Assembly (NCBI RefSeq): GCF_001610875.1
Contig: NZ_CP011272.1
Coordinates: 973,988-1,037,987, forward strand
Reading direction: 5' to 3'
From: Pirellula sp. SH-Sr6A
GTDB taxonomy: Bacteria > Planctomycetota > Planctomycetia > Pirellulales > Pirellulaceae
Length of the DNA: 64,000 bases
Shown: positions 28,227-37,827 of the stretch, in pieces
How positions within the stretch are numbered: the stretch's first letter is position 1
Layout of the letters: the number at the start of each line of letters is the position of its first letter
The notes under the pieces: generated by a model
What the model saw: the letters and a program-made list of their open reading frames with translations, nothing else
Databases searched by the model: none
Told to the model about the DNA's origin: nothing
Translations under genes and position numbers: made by a program

Positions 28227-29236
28227 ATCCGGAAGACTTCCGACCTCCCTGGTTTTTGAGAAGCGGCCATCTCCAAACGCTGCTTACAGGCTTTTACAAA
28301 CCGAAAGCGAGTCTTGCCGCACCTATCGTCCACCGATTATCGATCGATCCTTGGGGGGAGTTGCTGGCATACGAGAATACGCCGGTTTCCACACTTGCCC
28401 CTCGCAATGATGCCGTATTTCTCTTTCATGGTCTCGGGTCATCGCATCGCGGAACCTACATGACTCATTTGACGGATCAATTGCTCCAAATGGGGTTTCG
28501 GGTCTTCCGATTCGATCTACCTGGAGCAGGGGATTCGTTTGAGGTTACACCACTTCCCCCTCACGGCGCCTGTGCGGGACTCTTGTGGTCGGGAATCCAG
28601 CAACTTTCGGAACGGCTCGCGATCTCCAATTGGCGAGGCGTCGGCGTCTCACTCGGGGGGAACCTGTTGTTACGAATGCTGATCGACCATGCGTCGGAGT
28701 TATGCGATCCGAACGGCACTCGCGTCAAAATTGTCAAAGCGATCGCCGTGGCTCCACCCATCGACTTGGCTGCCTGCTGCGAGCACATGGAGACGGGTGT
28801 TAATCGGATTTACGCGAAGTATTTTCTGCGATCACTCAAAGTGCAGAGCAAGATCCGAGCAGCGCGATGGCCCGAGTGGGAAGCTCGCTTTCGAACGGCG
28901 GACTTTCGTTCGATCCGAAGGTTCGACGAGTCCGTTACCGCTCCCCTTGCAGGCTTCCCTAGCGCAAACGCTTATTATGAAGCGGGTTCGACCAAGCCGG
29001 AGCTGAGCCAGATTCGAACTCGGACCGTGGTGCTACTCGATGCTCACGATCCAATTGTTCCCTATAGAATATTTCAAGATGCAAAGTGGTCTGGTTCGAC
29101 CACCGTGCGCGTGACCCGCCGTGGAGGCCATGTCGGCTATCTACATCGAAAGCGCAACCCAGGAAATCCCTCGCGGATCGAACGCTGGGCCGATGGATGG
29201 ATCGCAAAGGAATTGGCGACCGACGAACAATCCTAA
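28223..29236 (+). CDS. YheT-family alpha/beta hydrolase
   Basis: 337 residues from ATG 28223, which overlaps the coaX stop as ATGA. N-terminal FRPPWFLRSGHLQTL is characteristic of the YheT/ABHD1-3 family. The oxyanion HGLGSS, nucleophile elbow GVSLGGN, acid in DAHDPIVP and catalytic His in GGHVGYL are all present. The family hydrolyses esters or lipids of uncertain identity. Third gene of the obg-coaX operon. Confidence 0.87.
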   Translation: MNPEDFRPPWFLRSGHLQTLLTGFYKPKASLAAPIVHRLSIDPWGELLAYENTPVSTLAPRNDAVFLFHGLGSSHRGTYMTHLTDQLLQMGFRVFRFDLPGAGDSFEVTPLPPHGACAGLLWSGIQQLSERLAISNWRGVGVSLGGNLLLRMLIDHASELCDPNGTRVKIVKAIAVAPPIDLAACCEHMETGVNRIYAKYFLRSLKVQSKIRAARWPEWEARFRTADFRSIRRFDESVTAPLAGFPSANAYYEAGSTKPELSQIRTRTVVLLDAHDPIVPYRIFQDAKWSGSTTVRVTRRGGHVGYLHRKRNPGNPSRIERWADGWIAKELATDEQS

Positions 29237-29300
29237 ACATGGAACTTGTCCGAGAACCGCTGGCTCGCTTTGTTACGAGTAGTGGCATCCTGGGTTGTCC

Positions 29301-29376
29301 TGATCACCCCGTTAACTGATCACCCCGTTAACTGATCACCCCGTTAACTGATCACCCCGTTAACTGATCACCCCGT
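29301..29376. repeat. 16-base tandem repeat, 4.75 copies
   Basis: The unit TGATCACCCCGTTAAC is repeated at 29301, 29317, 29333 and 29349, followed by a partial unit to 29376. Each unit carries two six-base palindromes, TGATCA and GTTAAC, separated by CCCC. It lies between the convergent yheT-like and glycosyltransferase genes, with no spacer sequence, so it is not a CRISPR. Confidence 0.95.
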
Positions 29377-29440
29377 CGCAGTACAGATTCAGGGCAAAAC
29401 CACCATCGGATTCGCTTCCGTTTCGAGAGCCCGGTTCCGG

Positions 29441-30649
29441 CTAAAGCCTGGAGAGGCGGAGCACACTCAGCAAGAAACTGGACGCCGCGAACTGCGCTGC
29501 CATCGCGATCAATCCCACTCCCGGGATCACTCGCCGCATAGTAGTCGCGTAGTCGAGTGGACCGAAATCGGACCGGTACCATTCCAAAGCGGTCCACCCC
29601 ACGAGCGCGATACCGCATAAAGCCATCACCCCAGCGACGAGGAGTAAGCGTTCTAAATGGGAAGACTTGTCCCTCTCTTCTTGTTCCTCCAAGGACGCAC
29701 GGCCTTCCGATGCGGGTAAGATCCCTTCGCTGATTGCGAACGATTTGGCGAGAACGCCACACCAAATCCATTGCGAACCGACCAAGATCGCTAGGACTCC
29801 GACGAGGAGGGTATGCACATCGAACGCAATCCCGATCCATCGAATCTGAGGAAGCGCCAGTGCTCCCAACAGCACTCCGACAAGAACCATGGAGATGCCA
29901 GGAAAGAAAAAGGTCCAGCGGGGGCAAAGCAAGAGAAAGAATCGAAGCGTACGCCAGCCATCGCGGAACGTTCGCAGATGGGAGCGTTGGTGAATGCGGC
30001 CATCCGGATGAAGCGTCACAGGGACCTGTTCCACGCGGCCCCCAAACAATGCGGACTTGATAATCATCTCAGTCGCAAACTCCATTCCCGTGCATCGCTG
30101 TTCAAGTCCTTGTTGCCAGGTCTTTCGAAAGGCTCGAAGACCGCAATAGACATCCTGGATTCTGGTCTTGAACATCCATTGGACCAGCTTGGTGAGAAGT
30201 GGGTTTCCCAGCCAACGGTGGAGCGGAGGCATAGCACCCCGCATCACCGTACCTCCACCAGAGGGAAGTCTGCATCCCTGCACCAAATCCGCACCCGCGG
30301 CTAATTTCTCATAGAAAATGGGAAGAGTAGTGAAGTCGTAACTGTCGTCTGCATCCCCCATCAACACAAACTGCCCCCGAGCCTCCGCAATGCCCCCCAT
30401 CAACGCGGCGCCGTATCCACGACGCTTCACGTGAATGACTCTCGCGCCTGCACCCAAGGCCAATTCGATCGACCCATCAGTGCTTCCGTTATCCGCGACA
30501 ACAACCTCTCCGCGGATGCCATACTCTCGCATCGTGCGCAGCGACTTTTCGACACAGGTTGCAACCGTGTCGGCTTCGTTCAAGCAAGGCATGACGATCG
30601 AGAGTTCCAGCAAACGATCGCGATCGGGTCCGTCGTTGGAATCTGTCAT
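29441..30649 (-). CDS. Family 2 glycosyltransferase, dolichol-phosphate-mannose-synthase type, membrane-bound
   Basis: 402 residues. The GT2 domain occupies about 15-235: SIVMPCLNEADT at the start, VVADNGSTDGS for nucleotide binding, and GDADDSYDF carrying the DxD metal site. At least four membrane helices follow (about 245-270, 275-300, 335-360, 375-398). This layout matches polyisoprenyl-phosphate glycosyltransferases that load a lipid carrier for protein or lipid glycosylation. The acceptor and sugar are not evident, and no glycan operon surrounds it. Confidence 0.85.
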   Translation of the reverse strand: MTDSNDGPDRDRLLELSIVMPCLNEADTVATCVEKSLRTMREYGIRGEVVVADNGSTDGSIELALGAGARVIHVKRRGYGAALMGGIAEARGQFVLMGDADDSYDFTTLPIFYEKLAAGADLVQGCRLPSGGGTVMRGAMPPLHRWLGNPLLTKLVQWMFKTRIQDVYCGLRAFRKTWQQGLEQRCTGMEFATEMIIKSALFGGRVEQVPVTLHPDGRIHQRSHLRTFRDGWRTLRFFLLLCPRWTFFFPGISMVLVGVLLGALALPQIRWIGIAFDVHTLLVGVLAILVGSQWIWCGVLAKSFAISEGILPASEGRASLEEQEERDKSSHLERLLLVAGVMALCGIALVGWTALEWYRSDFGPLDYATTMRRVIPGVGLIAMAAQFAASSFLLSVLRLSRL

Positions 30650-30808
30650 GAAGGTTGCCGTTCATTCTCCAATTATATTTGGTACACTTTGGCGAGGTTC
30701 GTGCTCCCATAAAGGTTCTATCGAAGCCTGCAAATCGCCACCACCGGGTTATTCACGCCGGGTCGCACCAAGTTCTACCCCCAACACTCCACCTAGGAAA
30801 GTAACGCT

Positions 30809-31303
30809 ATGAGTTCGGGAGATGGATCCTCGACTTCTTTTGAAACCATGCGAGGACGGGACTATCCAACGATCCGTCAGTTTACGGTCTTCCTCGAAAA
30901 CCGCGTCGGGCAATTGCTCGAAGTCGTAAGACGATTTGAAGGAACGGGTATTCGCATCGTCGCCTTGTCGATCAGCGACTCGGCCGAGTGTGCTTTTGTA
31001 AGGTTCTTGGTGAGCCATCCGGAGCGGGGGAGGGAGATTTTGGAACGGGCTGGACTCGCCATCATCGAATCGGATCTGATCGGGGTCGAACTACCCGAGG
31101 GAGGACAACCCCTTTTGCAGATTTGCTCAGCGCTCCTGCAAGCCGAAATCAACATCATTCAGGCTTATCCGCTCATCTTCCGCCCTCATGGCGAACCCGC
31201 GGTTGCCATTATGGTCGACAACACCGAACAAGCCTTGGAAACCTTGGCAAGAAAAGGTTTCCGCATGATCACCGAAGGGGATCTGCTGGATAGTATGGGG
31301 TAA
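30809..31303 (+). CDS. Tandem ACT-domain protein
   Basis: 164 residues made of two ACT domains (about 22-90 and 93-160), the first beginning 'IRQFTVFLENRVGQLLEVVR' as in acetolactate-synthase regulatory subunits and GcvR-like regulators. Stand-alone ACT proteins bind amino acids and modulate an enzyme or regulator; the ligand is unknown. AGGAAAG lies about ten bases before ATG 30809. MoxR begins 38 bases downstream and may share the transcript. Confidence 0.75.
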   Translation: MSSGDGSSTSFETMRGRDYPTIRQFTVFLENRVGQLLEVVRRFEGTGIRIVALSISDSAECAFVRFLVSHPERGREILERAGLAIIESDLIGVELPEGGQPLLQICSALLQAEINIIQAYPLIFRPHGEPAVAIMVDNTEQALETLARKGFRMITEGDLLDSMG

Positions 31304-31340
31304 GTGAAACCAAACCCTTTCTGACTCCCCTAGGTGCTTG

Positions 31341-32297
31341 ATGACGCAGCATGTGCATGATTGTTCGAAGAAGATCATCGCGAATATCGAGAAAGCGATC
31401 GTAGGTAAACGGAAGCAATTGGTACTGTCGCTGGTTTCTTGGTTTTCCGGCGGGCATATCCTCCTCGAAGACGTTCCCGGTGTCGCCAAGACGATGCTCG
31501 CGCGAGCTCTCGCCGCAAGCGTTGGAGGCGAATTCAAACGGGTTCAATGCACGCCCGATTTGCTGCCGAGCGATATCACCGGCGCATCGATCTTCAATCA
31601 GAAAACGGGAGATTTCGAGTTTCGAAAGGGTCCGCTTTTCACCAATATTCTTCTGGCGGATGAAATCAACCGCACCACCCCGCGTGCCCAATCGAGCCTG
31701 CTAGAGGCCATGGCCGAATCGAGTGTTACCGTCGATGGTGTAACCTATCGACTCCCTAACCCGTTCTTGGTCATCGCAACGCAAAACCCAATCGATCACG
31801 AAGGAACTTTCCCCCTCCCCGAAGCGCAGCTCGATCGATTCTTTATGAAGTTCTCCCTCGGCTACCCCTCCATGGAGGAAGAGCTGCGCATGCTTCAGCT
31901 CCTGGAGAAATCGTCCCCGATTCAATCCCTTTCGCACGTTGTATCCGCCGCTGACGTCGTGCAGGCTCAGGAGGATGTCAAACAAGTCTACGTGGATCCC
32001 AAGGTACGGCAGTACCTAGTGCAGATCGTTCACGAAACTCGTTCGCATGAAGAACTGGCCCTGGGGGGCGGACCTCGGGCGAGCATCGCACTGTTTCGCG
32101 CTTCGCAAGCCATGGCTGCTATTCGCGGCCGAACCTATGTCCAACCCGACGACATCAAAAAAGTTATCGCCCCCGTCCTCGCCCATCGACTCATCCTCAA
32201 ACCAGAGTCTCGATTGCGACGGCGCACGAGCGAAATCATCCTCGACCAACTCGTCGCGGAAATCGCTGTTCCGACACTCGAAGAAGGACGCAGCTAA
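31341..32297 (+). CDS. MoxR-family AAA+ ATPase
   Basis: 318 residues with Walker A around EDVPGVAKTML, Walker B ILLADEINR, sensor 1 IATQNP, and the C-terminal lid domain. MoxR ATPases act as chaperones that mature partner proteins, usually DUF58 and von Willebrand factor A proteins encoded next door. No such partner follows here: the next gene is a HTH regulator. The ATG at 31341 is directly preceded by an in-frame TTG. Confidence 0.9.
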   Translation: MTQHVHDCSKKIIANIEKAIVGKRKQLVLSLVSWFSGGHILLEDVPGVAKTMLARALAASVGGEFKRVQCTPDLLPSDITGASIFNQKTGDFEFRKGPLFTNILLADEINRTTPRAQSSLLEAMAESSVTVDGVTYRLPNPFLVIATQNPIDHEGTFPLPEAQLDRFFMKFSLGYPSMEEELRMLQLLEKSSPIQSLSHVVSAADVVQAQEDVKQVYVDPKVRQYLVQIVHETRSHEELALGGGPRASIALFRASQAMAAIRGRTYVQPDDIKKVIAPVLAHRLILKPESRLRRRTSEIILDQLVAEIAVPTLEEGRS

Positions 32298-32522
32298 CGC
32301 TTCCCAAACGGACTGTTCCTCCCCCCATCAGCGCTCGCACCGAGGCCAGAGGTCGGGATATGTTCGCTGCCTTCAGTGGGGTTGAATTCTCCCTAGGATG
32401 AGAACTGGAGTTTTCCGCGTAGGAAAAAAACTCTTTTAGACCGCAGTAAATCTTCACACGAAAATCTCATTTTCCCGGGTGGGTACTTGTAATTTGGTTT
32501 TGAGAATAGTTTGATAGAAAGA

Positions 32523-32536
32523 AGGCAATGTTGCCT
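32523..32536. promoter_or_regulatory. Palindrome upstream of HTH gene (candidate operator)
   Basis: AGGCAA-TG-TTGCCT, a perfect six-base inverted repeat 46 bases before the start of the HTH gene. Its place between the probable promoter and ribosome site of a small HTH protein fits an autoregulatory operator. Inference only. Confidence 0.4.
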
Positions 32537-32582
32537 AATTCAACTGCAAGTCTGATTTCTTTGGAAAGGAGGATTTTCGCAG

Positions 32583-33113
32583 ATGGCATCCGTGACGCAG
32601 AATTCGGAGTCCGACGAGGATTTCGAATTCGAGGAGCGGAGAGTCCGACGGATACGGAAGGGGATGCCCCTTCATCGAATCGCTGACGTTCGCCAACAGC
32701 AAGGCGTGTCGCTACGAACGGTTTCTCGCCGCACTGGCATCGATGTTTCTGTTCTCAAACAACAGGAACTCCCCAGTTGCGATATGAAGCTAAGCGACCT
32801 TTATCTGTGGCAGCAAGCGCTCGATGTGCCCATTCAAAACTTGCTCCAAGACCACGATGATGAGTTGTCCGATGAGACTCAAACTCGTGCGTCCATGGTC
32901 AAGCTGATGAAGACGGTGGTCGCATTATCCGAGGTTTCTTCTTCGCCCCGTGTTGCTCGACTAGTGATGATGCTTCGTGAGCAACTGGTCGGAATGATGC
33001 CTGAGTTGGAAACGATTGGGGGTTGGCCCAGCTACGGCACTCGTCGCAGTGCAGATCAAGTTGGAAAGATAGCAGAGAACCCAATCGACCTTTACAACTT
33101 GGGTATCGATTGA
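32583..33113 (+). CDS. XRE-like helix-turn-helix protein
   Basis: 176 residues. Residues about 30-82 form a Cro/C1-type helix-turn-helix: 'HRIADVRQQQGVSLRTVSRRTGIDVSVLKQ' has the expected helix 2-turn-helix 3 pattern. The C-terminal half is helical with no recognised ligand domain. A strong ribosome site AAAGGAGG lies twelve bases before ATG 32583. Monocistronic, with a perfect terminator downstream and a palindrome upstream. Probable DNA-binding regulator; target unknown. Confidence 0.7.
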   Translation: MASVTQNSESDEDFEFEERRVRRIRKGMPLHRIADVRQQQGVSLRTVSRRTGIDVSVLKQQELPSCDMKLSDLYLWQQALDVPIQNLLQDHDDELSDETQTRASMVKLMKTVVALSEVSSSPRVARLVMMLREQLVGMMPELETIGGWPSYGTRRSADQVGKIAENPIDLYNLGID

Positions 33114-33186
33114 CGGGACGTTCTATTTGTTTCCAGCAGCCATAATTCATTATTTTTTGGATACTTCGAAACAATATGTCCTCATC

Positions 33187-33213
33187 AAGGCCAGCTCTCG
33201 AGCTGGCCTTTTT
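33187..33213 (+). terminator. Rho-independent terminator of HTH gene
   Basis: Perfect ten-base stem AAGGCCAGCT / AGCTGGCCTT with loop CTCG, followed by TTTATTT. It overlaps the stop of the convergent dnaE2 gene (33212-33214). Confidence 0.9.
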
Positions 33214-36200
33214 ATTTGAAGTCCCTCGAACGCAAGTCGACATTCCCCACGACGGATTGAAGATCTTCGATCCTTGCCACCAATACGTGAATGACTCCCT
33301 CTCGGTTCTCAAGCACGCCGTGAACGAGCCAAGCATTCGACTGCTTACACAGCAAGTAGTGCTCCTGCCATACCTCCGGTTTAAGCACCAAATTGATCGA
33401 ACCGGTCTCGTCCTCCATCGTGACGAACGTGATCCCCTTGGCCGTTCCAGGTCGTTGACGCAATAAGATCAAACCTGCTACACGAACGAACCGACCGTGA
33501 CGAGTCGTTTGCAGTTCGACGGCGGTCGTTACACGTTTCGCTTGAAGCCGAGAACGAAAGAACTGCATGGGATGGCCCTTGAGAGACAAACCTGTTCTTA
33601 AGTAGTCAGCGTAGACTTCCTCTAAAGGACTCATAGGACGCAACGCGTCGGGAATCTCCTCGTCGCGATCCACATCCGCATGCGCGAAGAGAGGCGTTTC
33701 GTGATTGGACTTTTCTCGCGACAAGGACTGCCAATAAGCGGCCCTTCGATCGCCCGACAAGGATTCGAGGGCACCCGCGTCAGCGAGGAGGCTAATCGTC
33801 GCTTGCGATAGCTTGGTTCGTCCCACCAACTGGGCTTGGTCCTGAAACCGACCTCGATTCGTCCGATCCGTAAGGATGGACTCGGCGTCGATTTGCTTCA
33901 ACGAACGTAGGGTTCTCAACCCCAGTCGCAACGCTCGTTTCGGGAATTCGCTTTCTGCCCCTAAACTTTGCGAAGGTCGCAACTCCAGCGTGCAGTCCCA
34001 ATCGCTATGGTTTACATCAGCACCCAGGACTTCAACTCCATGGCGAATGGCGTCTTGCACGAGTTGGGCTGGTGCGTAAAACCCTAACGGTTGGCTGTTG
34101 AGCATCGCACAGCAAAAGACTTCCGGGTAATGATGCTTGATCCAGCAAGACGCATACACGAGCAATGCAAAGCTGGCCGCATGCGATTCGGGAAACCCAT
34201 ACTCCCCAAATCCACGCAGCTGATTGAACACTCGTTCTGCGAAGACTTCATCGAGACCTTGCGCACGCATTCCATCGATAAGCTTCTTGCGAAAGTTATC
34301 GATGACACCGGGACGTCTCCAAGCGGCCATCGCACGGCGCAATTGATCCGCCTCCCCAGGAGTGAAGCCCGCCGCGACGACTGCCAAGCGCATCGCCTGC
34401 TCTTGAAAAATGGGCACGCCCATCGTCTTTCGAAGAACTGCCGCGATCCCCTCCGACGGGTATTCGGGCTGAATGCCTGTTCTCCTCGCCGTCAGATAAG
34501 GATGGACCATTTGGCCTTGAATTGGCCCGGGCCGCACGATAGCCACTTCGATCACCAAGTCGTAAAAGCAACGAGGACGAAGCCGGGGCAACATGCTCAT
34601 TTGAGCACGGCTCTCAATCTGAAAAACTCCCAATGTATCGGCATCGCATATCATGTCGTAGACGGTAGGATCCTCAGGTGGAATCGTGGCTAAACTCAGC
34701 GAATGCCCATAGTGGACTTGTATCAAATCCAAACTTCGGTGAATGGCCGAGAGCATCCCCAATGCCAAGCAATCGACCTTGAGGATGCCCAACTCGTCGA
34801 GATCGTCCTTGTCCCATTGAATGATGGTCCGGTCGGGCATGGCGGCATTCTCAATCGGACAGAGCTCGCACAATACTCCGGAGGTCATGACCATGCCGCC
34901 AGTGTGCTGAGAGAGATGACGAGGAAAACCCAATATCGATTGAACCAAGTACTGAAATCGTTTGCCGATGTCGGACTCCGGATCGACCCCCGCAGTCATG
35001 CATCGATCGGAGAAGCTGGTTTCCGCCCCGCGTCCCTCGACAATCTTGGCGAGCCGGTCGATGCAATCGAGCGATAGACCGATCGCTTTCCCGCAATCGC
35101 GGATCGCCGAGCGCGTTCGATAGGTCGTCACCGCTGCCGTCATTCCCGCTCGATCACGCCCGTACTTCTGGTAGACATATTGAATCACTTCTTCCCGCCG
35201 CTGATGCTCGAAATCGATGTCGATATCGGGGGCTTCATTCCGCTCTCTGCTAATAAAACGTTCAAAGAGCAGATCGTATCGGGAGGGATCTACACTGGTC
35301 ACTCCGAGGCAATAACAAACGGCGCTGTTAGCAGCCGATCCTCGACCTTGGCAAAGAATGTTGCGCGATCGTGCGAAACGAACCAAGTCCCACACGGTCA
35401 AAAAATAAGGTTCGTACTTCAAATCTTCGATGATATCGAACTCATAACGAAGCATCTTAATGATTTTCTCGGGCACTCCCTCCGGGTAGCGCTGCTTGGC
35501 TCCTCGCCATGCCAAGCGTTTGAGATACTCGATCGGCGTCAGCCCCTCCGGTGCCACTTCAAGCGGATACTCATACCTCAATTGATCCAGTCGAAATTCA
35601 ATGCGCGACGCCACCTCCAGCGTGTTCTCCAATGCTTGAGGACAATCCCGATAAAGATGATGAAGCTCCGGTAGGGTTCGCAGGGTCCTTTGGGCATTGC
35701 TGGGGCGACTCGCGGCAACCGCATCCACCGTGGTACCCGTAGCGATTGCAGTCAAACAGTCTTGCAGGATCATCCGCTCGGGAATGTGATAGAGAACATC
35801 TCCCGTCGCGAGCAAGGGGACCGAAAGGGTCGCCGATTGTCGCACTAATCTCTCCAAAATCGCAGCGTCGTCGCCCCCTCGATGCAGCGGGCAAGCGAGG
35901 TAGAGTCGATCTTGAAACAGATCCCTCGCAGCTCTCAAATGCTCAGACCATTGGCGGGCACCGGGTTGAGATCGCACACCGGACGCTTGGTCTACTTCGA
36001 GCACTCGCTCCATTCCGGAAGCTCGGCCCACCGGAGGCACGCGGGGAAGAATCGCGACAAGATTGTTTGCGGCGATCATCTGCAAATCGTTCCATGCGAT
36101 CTCGCATTCCCCTTTAGCAGCTCTTCCGCATCCGGCCGTGATCAAACGACACAGGGAACCATATCCGGCTCTATTCTGCGGCCAAACCACGAATGGAGGG

Positions 36201-36418
36201 GCATCGATGGGGTGGATTTCGCATCCGACGTAGAACGGAATCCCTGCACCGCGAGCCGCTGTGAAGCCCCGCACGACTCCCGCCAAGGAATTACGGTCGG
36301 TGATCGCAATCCCACCATAGCCCAGCGCGGCGGATTGCTCGACCAGTTCATGAGGATGCGAAGCACCCTCTAAGAAAGAGAAATTCGATTTGGTGTGAAG
36401 CTCCACATAGGTCTGCAT
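33212..36418 (-). CDS. dnaE2: Error-prone DNA polymerase DnaE2
   Basis: Translesion C-family polymerase, 1068 residues, typical length. An N-terminal PHP domain (YVELHTKSNFSFLEGASHP) is followed by the palm with PDIDIDFEHQRREEV carrying the catalytic aspartates, GRGSAANSAVCY, thumb and fingers, and a C-terminal OB domain (FVTMEDETGSINLVL). The replicative DnaE1 has a different N terminus. In many bacteria dnaE2 is cotranscribed with imuA and imuB under LexA; neither is adjacent here. A 13-base palindrome covers the start codon. Confidence 0.93.
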   Translation of the reverse strand: MQTYVELHTKSNFSFLEGASHPHELVEQSAALGYGGIAITDRNSLAGVVRGFTAARGAGIPFYVGCEIHPIDAPPFVVWPQNRAGYGSLCRLITAGCGRAAKGECEIAWNDLQMIAANNLVAILPRVPPVGRASGMERVLEVDQASGVRSQPGARQWSEHLRAARDLFQDRLYLACPLHRGGDDAAILERLVRQSATLSVPLLATGDVLYHIPERMILQDCLTAIATGTTVDAVAASRPSNAQRTLRTLPELHHLYRDCPQALENTLEVASRIEFRLDQLRYEYPLEVAPEGLTPIEYLKRLAWRGAKQRYPEGVPEKIIKMLRYEFDIIEDLKYEPYFLTVWDLVRFARSRNILCQGRGSAANSAVCYCLGVTSVDPSRYDLLFERFISRERNEAPDIDIDFEHQRREEVIQYVYQKYGRDRAGMTAAVTTYRTRSAIRDCGKAIGLSLDCIDRLAKIVEGRGAETSFSDRCMTAGVDPESDIGKRFQYLVQSILGFPRHLSQHTGGMVMTSGVLCELCPIENAAMPDRTIIQWDKDDLDELGILKVDCLALGMLSAIHRSLDLIQVHYGHSLSLATIPPEDPTVYDMICDADTLGVFQIESRAQMSMLPRLRPRCFYDLVIEVAIVRPGPIQGQMVHPYLTARRTGIQPEYPSEGIAAVLRKTMGVPIFQEQAMRLAVVAAGFTPGEADQLRRAMAAWRRPGVIDNFRKKLIDGMRAQGLDEVFAERVFNQLRGFGEYGFPESHAASFALLVYASCWIKHHYPEVFCCAMLNSQPLGFYAPAQLVQDAIRHGVEVLGADVNHSDWDCTLELRPSQSLGAESEFPKRALRLGLRTLRSLKQIDAESILTDRTNRGRFQDQAQLVGRTKLSQATISLLADAGALESLSGDRRAAYWQSLSREKSNHETPLFAHADVDRDEEIPDALRPMSPLEEVYADYLRTGLSLKGHPMQFFRSRLQAKRVTTAVELQTTRHGRFVRVAGLILLRQRPGTAKGITFVTMEDETGSINLVLKPEVWQEHYLLCKQSNAWLVHGVLENREGVIHVLVARIEDLQSVVGNVDLRSRDFK

Positions 36419-36429
36419 GTTGACAACAT
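36417..36429. promoter_or_regulatory. Palindrome overlapping dnaE2 start (candidate operator)
   Basis: ATGTTG-A-CAACAT, a perfect six-base inverted repeat around one base, overlapping the dnaE2 initiation codon. As dnaE2 is usually under SOS control, this could be a repressor site, but I know of no established planctomycete LexA box to compare it with. Confidence 0.35.
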
Positions 36430-36480
36430 ATCAAACCTAGGCAACACCGAAAAGTTAAGCGATCGCGTTTTGCAAACTTC

Positions 36481-37827
36481 CTACGCGAACAAATCGCCGA
36501 GCGGACCTTCTCCGCAATAGTCAGGATTTCCAAAACTCTTCACCGGAATACCCATCGACTCGCTGAAGCTCATCAACAATCGATTGTGAGGAACCCCTCC
36601 CTTGTAATCGACAGCTCTGCCCATGGAGAATCCACAGCCTTCTCCCACAAGCACGAATGGAATGTTATTTCGCGTATGCGAGTTTCCTTTACCAAGCTCG
36701 TTGGTCCAAACCAAAGTCGTGTTGTCGAGCAAGCTTCCTTGTCCGTCTGGCTCAGGAGTTTCCGAGAGCCTCTTCGCCAAATAGGCGACTTGCTCGCAAT
36801 ACCACGTGTTGATCTTGATCAGCTTCTCGTAGGACTCTTCGTTGCTATCGGGCTCGTGCGACAAATGGTGGTGCCCCTCCTCAATATCCAGCCATCGCAT
36901 TTTGGGCTCGCCTACCGAATTGGTTATCTGAAACGTCGCGACGCGAGCAAAATCTGCAACGAAACTGCTGACGAGCATGTCCATCTGCATCTTGCAAATC
37001 TGCGGAATGTTATTGTTGACTTCTTCGACGTTGGCGGGAAGGCTCGGAACAGCATGCCCCACCTTGTCGACTTTCGTCGCTTGAGCCAACTCGGTTTTGA
37101 GTTCGACTTCTAGTTCGCGCACCATATCCAAGTGATCGTTAAGCAGCCGGCGATCCTCTGAGCTAACAAGCTGCTGCACCTTCTGAAAATCGGCGGTCAA
37201 CTCGTCGAGAACGCTGGCGAGAAGCTCTCGGTTCTTTGTCTGACCATAAAGCTTGTCGAACATCAAATACGGATTATCGATGGGCGCCACCGGTTGGTTG
37301 GGGCCCGCGTAGGACATGCGCGTCCAAGTATCCGCTCGCTCAGGTACCATCACACCGAACTCGAGCGATCCGAACCGGGTTTGCGTCTCAGGGTTGGACT
37401 GCAGGTGGTTCTTAATATGCTGATCAATTGAAATCCCCTTCGACCAGCCTGCAGGGGTATCGGATCCCCCTTGAACGTCCCCAGGAAACAGCTCAATACC
37501 CGTCAGAAGGCAGCCGATCCCGCGCATGTGACCGTCCCCATCCCCCTTGATGCGATTGCAGACGCCGTGCAACGTCAGCATGCGGTTTTTGAAATCGGCC
37601 AAAGGCTGCAGGATTCTTTTCAAGTCGAAGTCTGCGCCCAATTGGGTAGGCCAGAAATGGTCCGGGATCACACCGTTGGGGCTGAAAATGAAAACCATGC
37701 GCTTCTTCGTGGGAGTCCCCGAAGATGCGGCCCAACCCAAACTTGGCAAGCTGAAAAGGAAGTTAGCGGCGGCAGCGCTAACGCCGGTGTTGACAAGAAA
37801 TTCTCGTCTGCTGGTGAAGCGTTTCAT
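36481..37827 (-). CDS. DUF1552 family exported protein
   Basis: 448 residues with an N-terminal twin-arginine-like leader ([10 protein letters not shown], then a hydrophobic stretch ending about Ala34). The mature part is the planctomycetal DUF1552 domain ([41 protein letters not shown]), related in fold to sulfatase-like DUF1501 proteins. The function is not established. Its start overlaps the end of the DUF1592 gene by four bases (ATGA), the usual genomic pairing of these families. Confidence 0.85.
   Translation of the reverse strand: MKRFTSRREFLVNTGVSAAAANFLFSLPSLGWAASSGTPTKKRMVFIFSPNGVIPDHFWPTQLGADFDLKRILQPLADFKNRMLTLHGVCNRIKGDGDGHMRGIGCLLTGIELFPGDVQGGSDTPAGWSKGISIDQHIKNHLQSNPETQTRFGSLEFGVMVPERADTWTRMSYAGPNQPVAPIDNPYLMFDKLYGQTKNRELLASVLDELTADFQKVQQLVSSEDRRLLNDHLDMVRELEVELKTELAQATKVDKVGHAVPSLPANVEEVNNNIPQICKMQMDMLVSSFVADFARVATFQITNSVGEPKMRWLDIEEGHHHLSHEPDSNEESYEKLIKINTWYCEQVAYLAKRLSETPEPDGQGSLLDNTTLVWTNELGKGNSHTRNNIPFVLVGEGCGFSMGRAVDYKGGVPHNRLLMSFSESMGIPVKSFGNPDYCGEGPLGDLFA

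Noticed and set aside
29301-29376. CRISPR array
   Set aside because: Units follow one another without spacers, and no cas genes are present.
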